Under the pieces are notes generated by a model. That model was not told the origin of the DNA, did not search any database, and saw only the letters and a list, made by a program, of their open reading frames with translations. This document shows positions 1-6,400 of a stretch of DNA of 11,818 nt, piece after piece; positions within the stretch are counted from its first letter, which is position 1; every line of letters starts with the position of its first letter. A program made the position numbers and the translations under genes. This DNA is from Nanobdellota archaeon (lineage in GTDB: Archaea > Nanobdellota > Nanobdellia > Pacearchaeales > GW2011-AR1): assembly GCA_018830905.1 (NCBI GenBank), contig JAHJRM010000048.1, forward strand, positions 1 to 11,818, written 5' to 3'.

Positions 1-111
1 GAGAAGACTACGTTAAAGTTCGCAGAAGACCATCCACTTAGGATGGATGTGAGAAAAGATTCAATGGAACTCTCTTTTGTTCTTGCTCCGCGTGTTGAAA
101 CTGAGGATTAA
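1..111 (+). CDS. pcn: DNA polymerase sliding clamp PCNA, C-terminal end (partial)
   Basis: The first 36 codons in frame 1 end at TAA (109-111). The encoded tail carries AEDHPLRMDV and then SFVLAPRVETED. This matches the C-terminus of archaeal PCNA, where a 'xDxPLxxxY/F' strand is followed by a 'L(L/V)APR(V/I)E' ending. PCNA is the ring-shaped clamp that tethers DNA polymerase, ligase and FEN1 to DNA. The 5' part lies outside the window, so start and full length are unknown. The T-rich stretch after the stop and a separate TATA box before the next gene indicate that the following surface-protein gene is a separate unit. The assignment rests on a short fragment, but the terminal motif is distinctive. 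Confidence 0.85.
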   Translation, partial: EKTTLKFAEDHPLRMDVRKDSMELSFVLAPRVETED

Positions 112-117
112 TAAAAT

Positions 118-145
118 GTTTTTGGTGTTGATTATTTTAAATTTT
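118..145 (+). terminator. T-rich tract after PCNA
   Basis: Several T runs follow the PCNA stop codon with no hairpin. Archaeal RNA polymerase commonly terminates on T-runs alone, so this is a plausible but weak terminator. Confidence 0.35.
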
Positions 146-175
146 TAGTTAGTTAAATTCATTGACTTTGAGTAA

Positions 176-217
176 CTACAAAACCTATTTTCTCGACGAC
201 AATAATACTTATAAATA
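176..217 (+). promoter_or_regulatory. Promoter module A (shared element plus TATA box)
   Basis: A TATA box CTTATAAA (208-215) lies 28 nt upstream of the ATG at 236, so the transcript should start at or next to the start codon (leaderless). Directly upstream is TCGACGACAATAATA (193-207). The 23-nt core 193-215 is identical to 3884-3906 and matches 18 of 23 positions at 6982-7004. Similarity to copy B extends upstream to about position 157. The segment between the TCGA motif and the TATA box covers the normal TFB-recognition (BRE) position, so the conserved block may be an extended BRE or an activator site. Confidence 0.75.
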
Positions 218-235
218 AGATGATTTAGTTATAAT

Positions 236-2209
236 ATGAAGAAAGCAAGTTTAGCGATTGTGATGATTATGCTATGCGGTTTTTCTGTTTTTGCTGTTGC
301 TGATGGAAGTCAAACTGATTCTGAACTTTGTCCTGATTTTGATGGAGATGGGGAGGTAAATCTGGATGATTACTTTCTATTTTCAGAACACTTTAATACA
401 GATGAACAAAGCGAAAATTGGGTGGATGAATACGATTTGGATAGGGATGGGGATGTGGACTATGATGACTTTTTTTTGTTCAGTGATAATTATGAGAAGG
501 AATGTGTTTTTGAAGGATGGGATGATGATGGGGACGGTGTTGTGAATGACAATGACCGGTGTCCGGGATATGACGATAATATTGATAAAGATAAGGATGG
601 GATTCCTGATGGGTGTGATGATGAGATTTATGATATTGATAAGGACTGTTTTGGAATTGGAAACGGCGTCCAGGCAGGGGGCTGTGGTTTAGACTCGTAT
701 TGTTATGCCGGTTCGTGCTGTGGGGACGATGCGAATGAATATTTTGTTTACCAAAAAGCAGGAACTTCTCCCTATATTAAAGACAAACCTTCATTAGGGA
801 AATGCTATATTCAGAAAACGGAGCCAGAGTTCTGTTTATTTGGTGATGATGGAAGGAAGCCATACAATGTAGAAAGTGGAGCAATTTGTCCTAGTGGAGG
901 CGTCGCGTCTATTGATAACAATCAGTATAGATATGAAAACTGGCAAATTGCGGGAAGCATTGCGGGAAGTACGTGGAGAGGAGCCATATGTGATGCTGGC
1001 GTTTGGGATGAGCTTTGTGATGCAAACAAAAATGTATGTAATGCGGGATGTGGTGCCCAATGGAAAACTAAGAGCGTATGGATGGATGAAGGTCTTTATT
1101 GTTGTGGGGATGATTATTCTGAATTTTTCATAGAAGGAAATGATGGGACATCTACTTGCTGTTCTGGAGAAAATTACTTTGTTGAAGGAGGGAAATGTTT
1201 TGAAAAAATCCATGATGTTGTAGTTAGAGATTTGAATTCTCCTTCAGGTTTAAATGCCGAAGAGGATGTTGAAATTGAAGCAGAAGTTTCTAACGAAGGG
1301 GATTACGATGAAAATGTGAATGTAAGTTTTTATGTAGATGAAGAGATTGAAGGAACAAAAATGATTAGTTTAGTGGCAGGTGAAAACAAAAAAGTTAATT
1401 TTATTTGGAGAGCGTTGGAAGGAATTCATGTGTTGTTTGTGAAGGTATTTATTAGCAACGACTATGATGAATCAAATAATGAGATCAATGTTGAAGTGGA
1501 TGTTGAAGAAGAAGAAAATTGTCATTTAGGAGAATTGGGTGGTTGGAATTATTGCTCTGCTGATTGCAAATGTAGTGCGGGGGAAGGAGACTGCGACTCG
1601 GACGATGATTGCGGAGCTGGTTTGAAATGTGTAAACGACGTTGGTGGGGCATATGGTTTCACAAGTACAACAGATGTTTGTGTTGCTGTTGATTATGTTA
1701 GTCACTATGAAAAAAAGTGTTATAATAGTGATGCGTGGTGGTATGATTCTAACAATGTCAGAAAGGATAAATATGCAGATTGTGAGTTTGGATGTAGCAA
1801 TGGTCAGTGTGTTGGGGAAGAATCAGAATGTTCTATTGGAGAAACAAAATGTGATGGAACTAATTATTTTACCTGCGTGAATGAAGAATGGGCTAGTCAA
1901 GGAGAGGTTCCAGGAAAATGCGGAGTTGAAATTGAGGCAGTTTGTGAGGATAGTGATGGGGGTTTGGATTATTCTACTGCAGGGGATGCGAAGATGAAAT
2001 TAAATGGAAAATACAAGGGGTTCAAGGACTCCTGCAAAACAAGCACTACTACTAATCTTGGCGATGTATTAAATAACGTTGGACCTGGCGGCGGAGCAAT
2101 TGTTTATAATGAATACACTGATTATCTTTATGAAGCATATTGCAAAAACGGAGTTCCTTCAATAAAGGTTGAAAATTGTGATTGTTACAACGGCGCTTGC
2201 ATTGACTGA
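236..2209 (+). CDS. Secreted multidomain protein: dockerin-like EF-hands, TSP3-like loops, CARDB, Cys-rich modules
   Basis: A Sec signal peptide occupies residues 1 to about 22 (MKK, hydrophobic core, FAVADG). A dockerin-like pair of calcium loops follows: D34-D36-D38-E40-N42-D45 and D67-D69-D71-D73-D75-D78, each followed by a (Y/F)FLFS helix. Thrombospondin type 3-like Asp loops lie at about 96-129. Cys-rich segments (about 137-321, with paired CC at 161-162, 289-290 and 308-309) precede a CARDB/Ig-like domain at about 327-425, then further Cys modules (429-562). The C-terminal module (about 570-657) has the 'C-x-DSDGG ... LYEAYC ... C(x)nC' pattern recurrent in DPANN surface proteins. No C-terminal membrane helix or sorting motif is visible, so it is secreted or held by another protein. 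The start is supported by the leaderless TATA spacing. Calcium binding and an adhesion or scaffold role are inferred; no catalytic domain is recognised. Confidence 0.85.
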   Translation: MKKASLAIVMIMLCGFSVFAVADGSQTDSELCPDFDGDGEVNLDDYFLFSEHFNTDEQSENWVDEYDLDRDGDVDYDDFFLFSDNYEKECVFEGWDDDGDGVVNDNDRCPGYDDNIDKDKDGIPDGCDDEIYDIDKDCFGIGNGVQAGGCGLDSYCYAGSCCGDDANEYFVYQKAGTSPYIKDKPSLGKCYIQKTEPEFCLFGDDGRKPYNVESGAICPSGGVASIDNNQYRYENWQIAGSIAGSTWRGAICDAGVWDELCDANKNVCNAGCGAQWKTKSVWMDEGLYCCGDDYSEFFIEGNDGTSTCCSGENYFVEGGKCFEKIHDVVVRDLNSPSGLNAEEDVEIEAEVSNEGDYDENVNVSFYVDEEIEGTKMISLVAGENKKVNFIWRALEGIHVLFVKVFISNDYDESNNEINVEVDVEEEENCHLGELGGWNYCSADCKCSAGEGDCDSDDDCGAGLKCVNDVGGAYGFTSTTDVCVAVDYVSHYEKKCYNSDAWWYDSNNVRKDKYADCEFGCSNGQCVGEESECSIGETKCDGTNYFTCVNEEWASQGEVPGKCGVEIEAVCEDSDGGLDYSTAGDAKMKLNGKYKGFKDSCKTSTTTNLGDVLNNVGPGGGAIVYNEYTDYLYEAYCKNGVPSIKVENCDCYNGACID

Positions 2210-2210
2210 A

Positions 2211-2221
2211 ATATTTAAATA
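2211..2221 (+). promoter_or_regulatory. TATA box of the DUF2283-like gene
   Basis: ATATTTAAATA begins immediately after the upstream TGA (2207-2209) and lies about 30 nt before the ATG at 2243, consistent with a leaderless mRNA. The TCGA-type shared module is not present here. Confidence 0.6.
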
Positions 2222-2242
2222 GTTTAATATTCTGATATTTTC

Positions 2243-2587
2243 ATGAAGGAGAAAAATTTTGACTATGATAATTTTTCTGATAGCCTGATTATTTCTCGGA
2301 AAAAACAAGAAGATGTTGTGCAAGGAAGTGCAGAAGTGGGAAATTTGATTTTGGATTTTAATAGCAGTGGAAAAATAGTTAATGTAGAGTTCCGGCATAT
2401 TTCTAAATTTTTGAAAATGATGAATGTCAATCCAAATATTTTACAAGAATTAAAAGATGCCGAGTTAATTGTCCATGAACAGAAGGGGGCCGTTTCATTA
2501 TTTGCCTTGTTGAAAACGCCCACTTTAAATCAACCGATTCCTTTAGCAACTATCCCTGTTAACCAGCAATCAGTTCCTTTTGCTTAA
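2243..2587 (+). CDS. DUF2283-like small protein
   Basis: This 114-residue protein has no signal peptide or membrane helix. Residues 8-18 (YDNFSDSLIIS) and 32-57 (VGNLILDF, then SGKIVNVEF and a following helix) match the pattern of DUF2283 proteins: 'YD-x-x-x-D-x-L-x-I' followed by 'G-x-x-x-D-(Y/F)-x-x-x-G-x-(I/V)-(V/I)-x-(I/V)-E'. Members are small beta-strand-rich cytoplasmic proteins of unknown function, found in bacteria and archaea, sometimes near toxin-antitoxin genes. The C-terminal tail (about 92-114) is Pro/Gln-rich and probably disordered. It has its own leaderless promoter and is separated from the next operon by a hairpin. Family assignment is by pattern only. Confidence 0.75.
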   Translation: MKEKNFDYDNFSDSLIISRKKQEDVVQGSAEVGNLILDFNSSGKIVNVEFRHISKFLKMMNVNPNILQELKDAELIVHEQKGAVSLFALLKTPTLNQPIPLATIPVNQQSVPFA

Positions 2588-2604
2588 AGTTCTTAAGGAA
2601 TTTT

Positions 2605-2629
2605 GCCATTTTCTATGTCTTAGAATGGC
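2605..2629 (+). terminator. Hairpin downstream of the DUF2283-like gene
   Basis: GCCATT (2605-2610) pairs with AATGGC (2624-2629) and CTA (2613-2615) with TAG (2621-2623), leaving a TT bulge and a 5-nt loop. No T-run follows directly, so this is not a standard intrinsic terminator. It could be a 3'-end processing or stability element. Confidence 0.4.
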
Positions 2630-2671
2630 GTTAATCAAAAGAGTTTTAGTTTTCAAAGGGATAAAACATAA

Positions 2672-2697
2672 CTTATAAAAAGAGTATGTCTTTAAAT
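2672..2697 (+). promoter_or_regulatory. Promoter of the 61 aa / 80 aa / peptidase operon
   Basis: Two TATA-like boxes are visible. CTTATAAA (2672-2679) would place the start near 2701 and give a leader of about 20 nt with a weak purine-rich AGAAGGA (2708-2714) before the ATG. CTTTAAAT (2690-2697) would give a leaderless mRNA starting near 2721. Sequence alone does not decide between them. Confidence 0.5.
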
Positions 2698-2720
2698 ACA
2701 CAAGGAAAGAAGGAAATATA

Positions 2721-2906
2721 ATGGAAGACGAAAAAGCTAAATTCTTAAAAATTTTTGGAAATATCCCTGAAAATCTGAGGGAAGATATAATTGCAGTTAT
2801 AGAAGAAAAACCATATACATGGAATGTAGCTTATATTGAAATCAGAAATGATACTGAATTGGGAAAGAAAATTTTAAAAGCATTAAAGGAGTTAAGAATA
2901 ATATGA
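2721..2906 (+). CDS. Small protein, first gene of the caspase-like peptidase operon
   Basis: This is a 61-residue, charged, soluble protein with no membrane segment. It reads as an N-terminal helix (about 3-12), a helix around PENLREDIIAVI (16-27), a PYTWNVAYIEI strand-like segment (31-41) and a C-terminal Lys-rich helix (45-58). Its stop overlaps the next start (ATGA, 2903-2906), so the two are translationally coupled. I do not recognise a characterised family. The consistent hydrophobic pattern and operon position argue that it is real. It could be a regulatory or adaptor subunit for the peptidase, or an antitoxin-like protein; that is inference from position only. Confidence 0.8.
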   Translation: MEDEKAKFLKIFGNIPENLREDIIAVIEEKPYTWNVAYIEIRNDTELGKKILKALKELRII

Positions 2907-3145
2907 ATGAAGAAGAAAAGAAAAAGCAATTAGAAACACTTAAAGAAATTGTCTTAATGAAAATAGCTACAATGCCTAAACATTATAAATTATCTATTGG
3001 GGGAGAAGGTTCCTTCAATAAAGTTCAGATAGCAGAACATGTTAATAAAATGGATGACACTGGTAAACAAATTTTAGATATGGAATTAAGATTTATTCAA
3101 GCTCTTTCTCGTGGAGAAATAACAAAAACCTTGACTTCTGTTTAA
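2903..3145 (+). CDS. Small helical protein, second gene of the peptidase operon
   Basis: This is an 80-residue soluble protein. A Lys/Glu-rich N-terminal helix (3-21) leads to an MPKHYKLSIGG segment (24-34). A helix with AEHVNKMDDTGKQI (44-57) and a last helix around ELRFIQALSRGEI (61-73) follow. AAAGGAG (2885-2891), 11 nt before the ATG, may act as a Shine-Dalgarno site, and the start overlaps the stop of the 61 aa gene. The stop is one base before the peptidase ATG. No catalytic motif or named family is recognised. Spacing implies co-expression, probably stoichiometric, with the peptidase-like protein. Confidence 0.8.
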   Translation: MNEEEKKKQLETLKEIVLMKIATMPKHYKLSIGGEGSFNKVQIAEHVNKMDDTGKQILDMELRFIQALSRGEITKTLTSV

Positions 3146-3146
3146 A

Positions 3147-3794
3147 ATGTCTCAAAGATTATTAGTTACTAGACCAGAACATGATGACACAACAACTTAC
3201 TTATCACATTACGCTAAACTAGTTATTAAATATGCTAAGGAAACGGGTGTGTCAGTAACTGATTTTAAAGCAGGAACAGTCAAAAAAGAAACTATAAATA
3301 AATTCATGGAAAAACAAAAACCAAGACTCCTCTTTTTTAATGGGCATGGGGGCGAAGATTGTATTGAGGGAGAAAAAGGAGAGATTATAATAAAAGAAAA
3401 TGAAAATGATGAACTTTTAAAAGACAAAATAACATATGCTAGGTCTTGTTTTGTAGCAGTTTCTCTTGGTAAAAAATGCTCTACTTTTGGTAAGGGCACC
3501 TGCTTTATTGGGTACGAGTTTCCATTTCAATTTTGGTTTGATGAAACAAGGACTACTAACCCTATTAAGGATAAAATAGCAGCACTTTATTTAGAACCTT
3601 CAAATGAATTAGTAAAGTATCTTATTAAAGGAGATTTTACAAAAACTGCTTTTGATAAATCCAGAGAGTTAATGATTAAGAATATGAATGAAATATTAAA
3701 AGAAAATGAACCTGGAGCATTAGAAAGATTCAAGGCACTTTGGATGAATTGTGAAGGTCAAAAAATTTATGGAGATAAAGAAACATCTTTTTAA
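3147..3794 (+). CDS. Caspase-like (clan CD) cysteine peptidase candidate
   Basis: This 215-residue soluble protein has the two hallmarks of clan CD/caspase-fold peptidases in the correct order. A hydrophobic strand ends in the catalytic His: RLLFFNGHGG (60-69, His67). A second strand ends in the catalytic Cys: ITYARSC (95-101, Cys101). After this comes CFIGYEFPF (119-127), resembling the conserved strand after the Cys in CHAT and C25-type domains ('FIGW/FIGY'). The N-terminus (RLLVTRPEHDDTTTYLSHYA) forms the first strand and helix. The domain is compact, with no repeats, sensor, membrane helix or signal peptide, so it should be cytoplasmic. No Shine-Dalgarno site is seen; translation probably couples to the 80 aa gene one base upstream. 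The sequence is visibly A-rich compared with the flanking surface genes. Substrate is unknown. A proteolytic immunity or cell-death role is possible but only inferred. Confidence 0.75.
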   Translation: MSQRLLVTRPEHDDTTTYLSHYAKLVIKYAKETGVSVTDFKAGTVKKETINKFMEKQKPRLLFFNGHGGEDCIEGEKGEIIIKENENDELLKDKITYARSCFVAVSLGKKCSTFGKGTCFIGYEFPFQFWFDETRTTNPIKDKIAALYLEPSNELVKYLIKGDFTKTAFDKSRELMIKNMNEILKENEPGALERFKALWMNCEGQKIYGDKETSF

Positions 3795-3829
3795 TCAATA
3801 TTCAAAATATCCTCAAACTTCAAAAAGAC

Positions 3830-3841
3830 TTTTTTCTTCTT
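3830..3841 (+). terminator. Poly-T terminator of the peptidase operon
   Basis: TTTTTTCTTCTT lies 35 nt after the peptidase stop. A pyrimidine-only T-run without hairpin is typical of archaeal intrinsic termination. Confidence 0.55.
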
Positions 3842-3857
3842 CATTAATTCATTAATT
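3842..3857. repeat. 8-bp tandem repeat (CATTAATT x2)
   Basis: CATTAATT occurs twice head-to-tail between the terminator and the promoter module B. The second copy lies at the upstream edge of the similarity between modules A and B. Confidence 0.45.
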
Positions 3858-3865
3858 TTAAGTAG

Positions 3866-3908
3866 TTACAAAAAAGTATTCTTTCGACGACAATAATACT
3901 TATAAACA
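3866..3908 (+). promoter_or_regulatory. Promoter module B (shared element plus TATA box)
   Basis: The 23-nt core at 3884-3906 is identical to 193-215 and includes the TATA box CTTATAAA (3899-3906). Similarity to module A extends upstream to about 3847, with mostly transition differences. The predicted start site, by analogy with copies A and C, is near 3928, the ATG of a short upstream ORF. The main gene starts at 3996, giving a leader of about 68 nt. Confidence 0.75.
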
Positions 3909-3941
3909 AATTCAGATTAGGGTTGATATGGTCAAAAGGAG

Positions 3942-3958
3942 TGTAGTCTTAGACTATA
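3942..3958 (+). promoter_or_regulatory. Leader hairpin
   Basis: TAGTC (3944-3948) and GACTA (3952-3956) are perfectly complementary around a TTA loop. A G-U and a T-A pair extend the stem to 7 pairs. It lies inside the upstream ORF, 14 nt before the ribosome binding site. Confidence 0.4.
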
Positions 3959-3972
3959 GCCGGATAGAATTG

Positions 3973-3981
3973 AAAGGAGGT
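3973..3981 (+). promoter_or_regulatory. Strong Shine-Dalgarno site of the beta-helix gene
   Basis: AAAGGAGGT is a near-perfect anti-16S match and the only strong one in the window, where other first genes look leaderless. It lies 14 nt before the ATG at 3996, somewhat farther than usual. Confidence 0.6.
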
Positions 3982-3995
3982 AAATAAAAATAAAG

Positions 3996-6263
3996 ATGAA
4001 AAAAATTTTAACAATTTTTTTAACAGTGATGTTTGTGATGGTTGGTTTGGTTAGTGCTACGCATACTTCTGATGTGACGGTTTCTCCAAGTAGTTGGTTA
4101 AAACCTGATACTGTTGCTACTCTTGATTTTACGGTAACAAATACTGGAGGAACAGATATTATTTATGCTAAGGTAGCAAAACCTACTACTGGTTTTGGGG
4201 ATATCACATGTGGAGACGCTCCAGCAGATTGGACTCTTATTTTAAGTGATGCTACATACTGTAAATATGCGGCAGATAGTTCAGAGCATTATATAACTGC
4301 AGGGAGTTCCAATATATTTACAGTGCAGGCAACACCTTCTGCAACATATGGAATTAAAACCTGGACAATAACTACTACAGATATGGGAGATGCTATTGTA
4401 GCAAAGAGTGTTGATTCGATAACTCAAACAATTCAAAGCGCAATTAACGATGCAACTGCAGGAGGAACAATAGAAATTCCTGCTGGAACTTACACAGAAG
4501 ATTTGACTATTAACAAAGCAATAATCTTGCAAGGAAATGGTGAAGTTACGATTGATGGTGAGCACACAATAATTGCTAGCGATGTAACTCTTGATGGTTT
4601 CACTTTCTTGGTTGATGCTAATGAAGTGGGTATTACTATTGACTCCTCGTCAGACCCAATTGATAACACAGTTATTACAAACAACGAGTTCACTATGACG
4701 TCAAGTCCTGTTGTTGGTGTTTACATTGGTGGGGGAACTCCTGCTAATGCTGTAACAGACACCGTTATGAATGATAACATTTTTAATGGTCCCGACAACA
4801 AGGTTTGTAATCCTTGGAAGATTGGAGGGGACTTTATAGGAGGGTCTATAAGTGTGGAGGTTGATGGTGTTACCTTTGATGGAAATACTGTTAACAAGTG
4901 TTCTATCCCAATAAACCTTCAGGATGAAGATATAAGTGACATCTTGCTAAATGATAACACTTTCAGAGATACTGATGGTGTTGTTTACGTTTGGGCAGAA
5001 GACAATCCTACTGGAGAGCTATCTGATTTTGTTTTCACAAACAACGATGTTGATTCTTCGAACACGTATGGTGTTGGAATAGACAATGATGGAACAGGTT
5101 TTGCTGGACCAAAGTTTGATGATGACAATTTTGGCTCAGGAAATACTATCAACTACAATAAGTTTGTAGGAATTATTGGAGATTACGGCTTTAAGTCTGT
5201 AAGTATTTTGGCTAGCTTAACAACATACAAACTCAATGCAGAAAACAACTGGTGGGGAACTGCAACACCTGACTTTGAAACACTTGTCTTGGGAAATGTT
5301 GATTATGAACCTTACTGTTGGGATGAAGGATGTAGTGCAGATGGAATAGGTCCAATAATAACATTTGAAAACACTCCGTACAATTATGAACTAGAAGACG
5401 AGGAACAAACTACAATAAGTATAAGGATTTCAGACAGTAGTGGTGTTGCTAGTTATGAAATTAATTGGGATGGTATGACTTTTGATAGAGAAGAATTTGT
5501 TGATGGAGAAGAACCAACCTCAGTGGACCTAACAGGAGGAGATGCTCCAACACATACATATGTAGAGGCAGGAGAATATACAATTGCTGTGACAGCAACG
5601 GACATATATGGAAATGAGATAACAGAAACTGTAGATGTTTCAGTCTATGAAGAGCCAGATTGGGTCGTAGAACTTCAAGAAGGATGGAACCTAATTTCGA
5701 TTCCTTTGGAAGCTGAGGATTCAGATATTGATGTTATCTTCAGTAAAATATATGATAACATAGTATATGATGGAACTAGCGTATATACTGTTTATCAATA
5801 TAATGCTGTTAATGAAGAGTGGCTTAAAACAAGACGTTATGATGAGGATTCAGCATACTATGGTCAATTTACTGGAAGTTGGAATATTGTTCCAGGATAT
5901 GCATATTGGATAAAGATGGAAAATCCAGATGTGATTTATGGATATGAAAAAGAATTTGATGGTCCGGGTATGCCTGTGCCTTCAGTAACATTAGCAACTG
6001 GTAAATGGAATCTTGTTGGTAAATATGGAAAAGTTAATACAGATATCATTGATAAAGATAATGGAAATGAGGAAGTAGCATTTGAGCTATTAGAGGGAAA
6101 TGTTTTCCTAAATAACATCCTTAAATTAGTCAGCAATGTGTGGGCTCCTGTTCAGGATAATACATTAGAAGCAACAAAAGGATATTGGATAAGAACAAAG
6201 ATTTTAGATCAAGACACTATTGCATATGAGCCAGGAAGTTATTACTTTGATACACCTGATTAG
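3996..6263 (+). CDS. Secreted right-handed parallel beta-helix protein with duplicated C-terminal module
   Basis: A Sec signal peptide covers residues 1-21 (LVSA before THTS). Residues 22 to about 140 form an Ig/CARDB-like beta domain. From 144, TIQSAINDATAGGTIEIPAG begins a right-handed beta-helix of the NosD/pectate-lyase type (about 144-440) with repeated 'xNxF' turns such as ITNNEF, MNDNIF, LNDNTF and FTNNDV. The helix is capped by NAENNWWGT (414-422) and GNVDYEPYCW (433-442), a common ending in archaeal and bacterial beta-helix surface proteins. A PKD/Ig-like domain follows at about 452-552. The C-terminus has two related modules, GWNLISIPL ... PGYAYWIKM (563-641) and KWNLVGKYG ... KGYWIRT (670-734). 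No C-terminal membrane anchor is seen. Polysaccharide binding or adhesion is the likely role. I cannot identify catalytic residues, so enzyme activity is not claimed. Confidence 0.85.
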   Translation: MKKILTIFLTVMFVMVGLVSATHTSDVTVSPSSWLKPDTVATLDFTVTNTGGTDIIYAKVAKPTTGFGDITCGDAPADWTLILSDATYCKYAADSSEHYITAGSSNIFTVQATPSATYGIKTWTITTTDMGDAIVAKSVDSITQTIQSAINDATAGGTIEIPAGTYTEDLTINKAIILQGNGEVTIDGEHTIIASDVTLDGFTFLVDANEVGITIDSSSDPIDNTVITNNEFTMTSSPVVGVYIGGGTPANAVTDTVMNDNIFNGPDNKVCNPWKIGGDFIGGSISVEVDGVTFDGNTVNKCSIPINLQDEDISDILLNDNTFRDTDGVVYVWAEDNPTGELSDFVFTNNDVDSSNTYGVGIDNDGTGFAGPKFDDDNFGSGNTINYNKFVGIIGDYGFKSVSILASLTTYKLNAENNWWGTATPDFETLVLGNVDYEPYCWDEGCSADGIGPIITFENTPYNYELEDEEQTTISIRISDSSGVASYEINWDGMTFDREEFVDGEEPTSVDLTGGDAPTHTYVEAGEYTIAVTATDIYGNEITETVDVSVYEEPDWVVELQEGWNLISIPLEAEDSDIDVIFSKIYDNIVYDGTSVYTVYQYNAVNEEWLKTRRYDEDSAYYGQFTGSWNIVPGYAYWIKMENPDVIYGYEKEFDGPGMPVPSVTLATGKWNLVGKYGKVNTDIIDKDNGNEEVAFELLEGNVFLNNILKLVSNVWAPVQDNTLEATKGYWIRTKILDQDTIAYEPGSYYFDTPD

Positions 6264-6276
6264 ACCTATTTTAACT

Positions 6277-6310
6277 TTATTTTTTCTTTTTCTTTCTTTT
6301 TTTCTTTTTC
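6277..6310 (+). terminator. Long polypyrimidine terminator
   Basis: About 30 nt of T with scattered C (one A at 6279) begins 14 nt after the stop of the beta-helix gene. This is a strong candidate for archaeal poly-T termination, separating it from the nucleotidyltransferase gene. Confidence 0.65.
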
Positions 6311-6332
6311 AAAGATTCTTATCAAGCCAAAA

Positions 6333-6342
6333 CATTTAAATA
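6333..6342 (+). promoter_or_regulatory. TATA box of the nucleotidyltransferase gene
   Basis: CATTTAAATA predicts a start near 6362 and a leader of about 39 nt before the ATG at 6401. It abuts the first of two palindromes. Confidence 0.6.
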
Positions 6343-6383
6343 TAACCATAATTTAGGTTATTATAACCATTATAGAGGTTATA
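6341..6383. promoter_or_regulatory. Two tandem palindromes, probable operator
   Basis: ATAACC-8 nt-GGTTAT (6342-6361) is followed immediately by TATAACC-8 nt-GGTTATA (6362-6383). Arms and spacer length are conserved, the spacer sequence is not, and the period is 21 bp (two helical turns). The pair spans from the TATA box past the predicted transcription start. This is the layout of a repressor dimer pair blocking initiation. Confidence 0.65.
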
Positions 6384-6400
6384 TTCCCTATTAATCTAAA

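Larger units (their letters stand above)
3928..3987 (+). other. Possible 19-codon upstream ORF / leader peptide
   Basis: ATG at 3928 is 29 nt after the start of the TATA box, the same spacing as the real start codons at 236 and 7026, so it would be read as a leaderless ORF. It encodes MVKRSVVLDYSRIELKGGK and stops at TAA 3985-3987. It is out of frame with the main gene and overlaps the main gene's Shine-Dalgarno site. It could be a regulatory leader peptide, or chance. Confidence 0.4.

Noticed and set aside
440..620. Repetitive GATGATGGGGATG-like sequence as a DNA repeat array
   Set aside because: It is explained by Asp/Gly-rich calcium-binding loops in the coding frame, with no regular repeat unit.
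876..1213. Alternative frames on both strands inside the dockerin-like gene
   Set aside because: The main frame has continuous domain structure across this region; the alternatives lack start signals and motifs.
3822..3835. AAAAAG/CTTTTT inverted repeat as a hairpin terminator
   Set aside because: The arms are separated by a single base, which cannot form a loop. The T-run itself is the better explanation.
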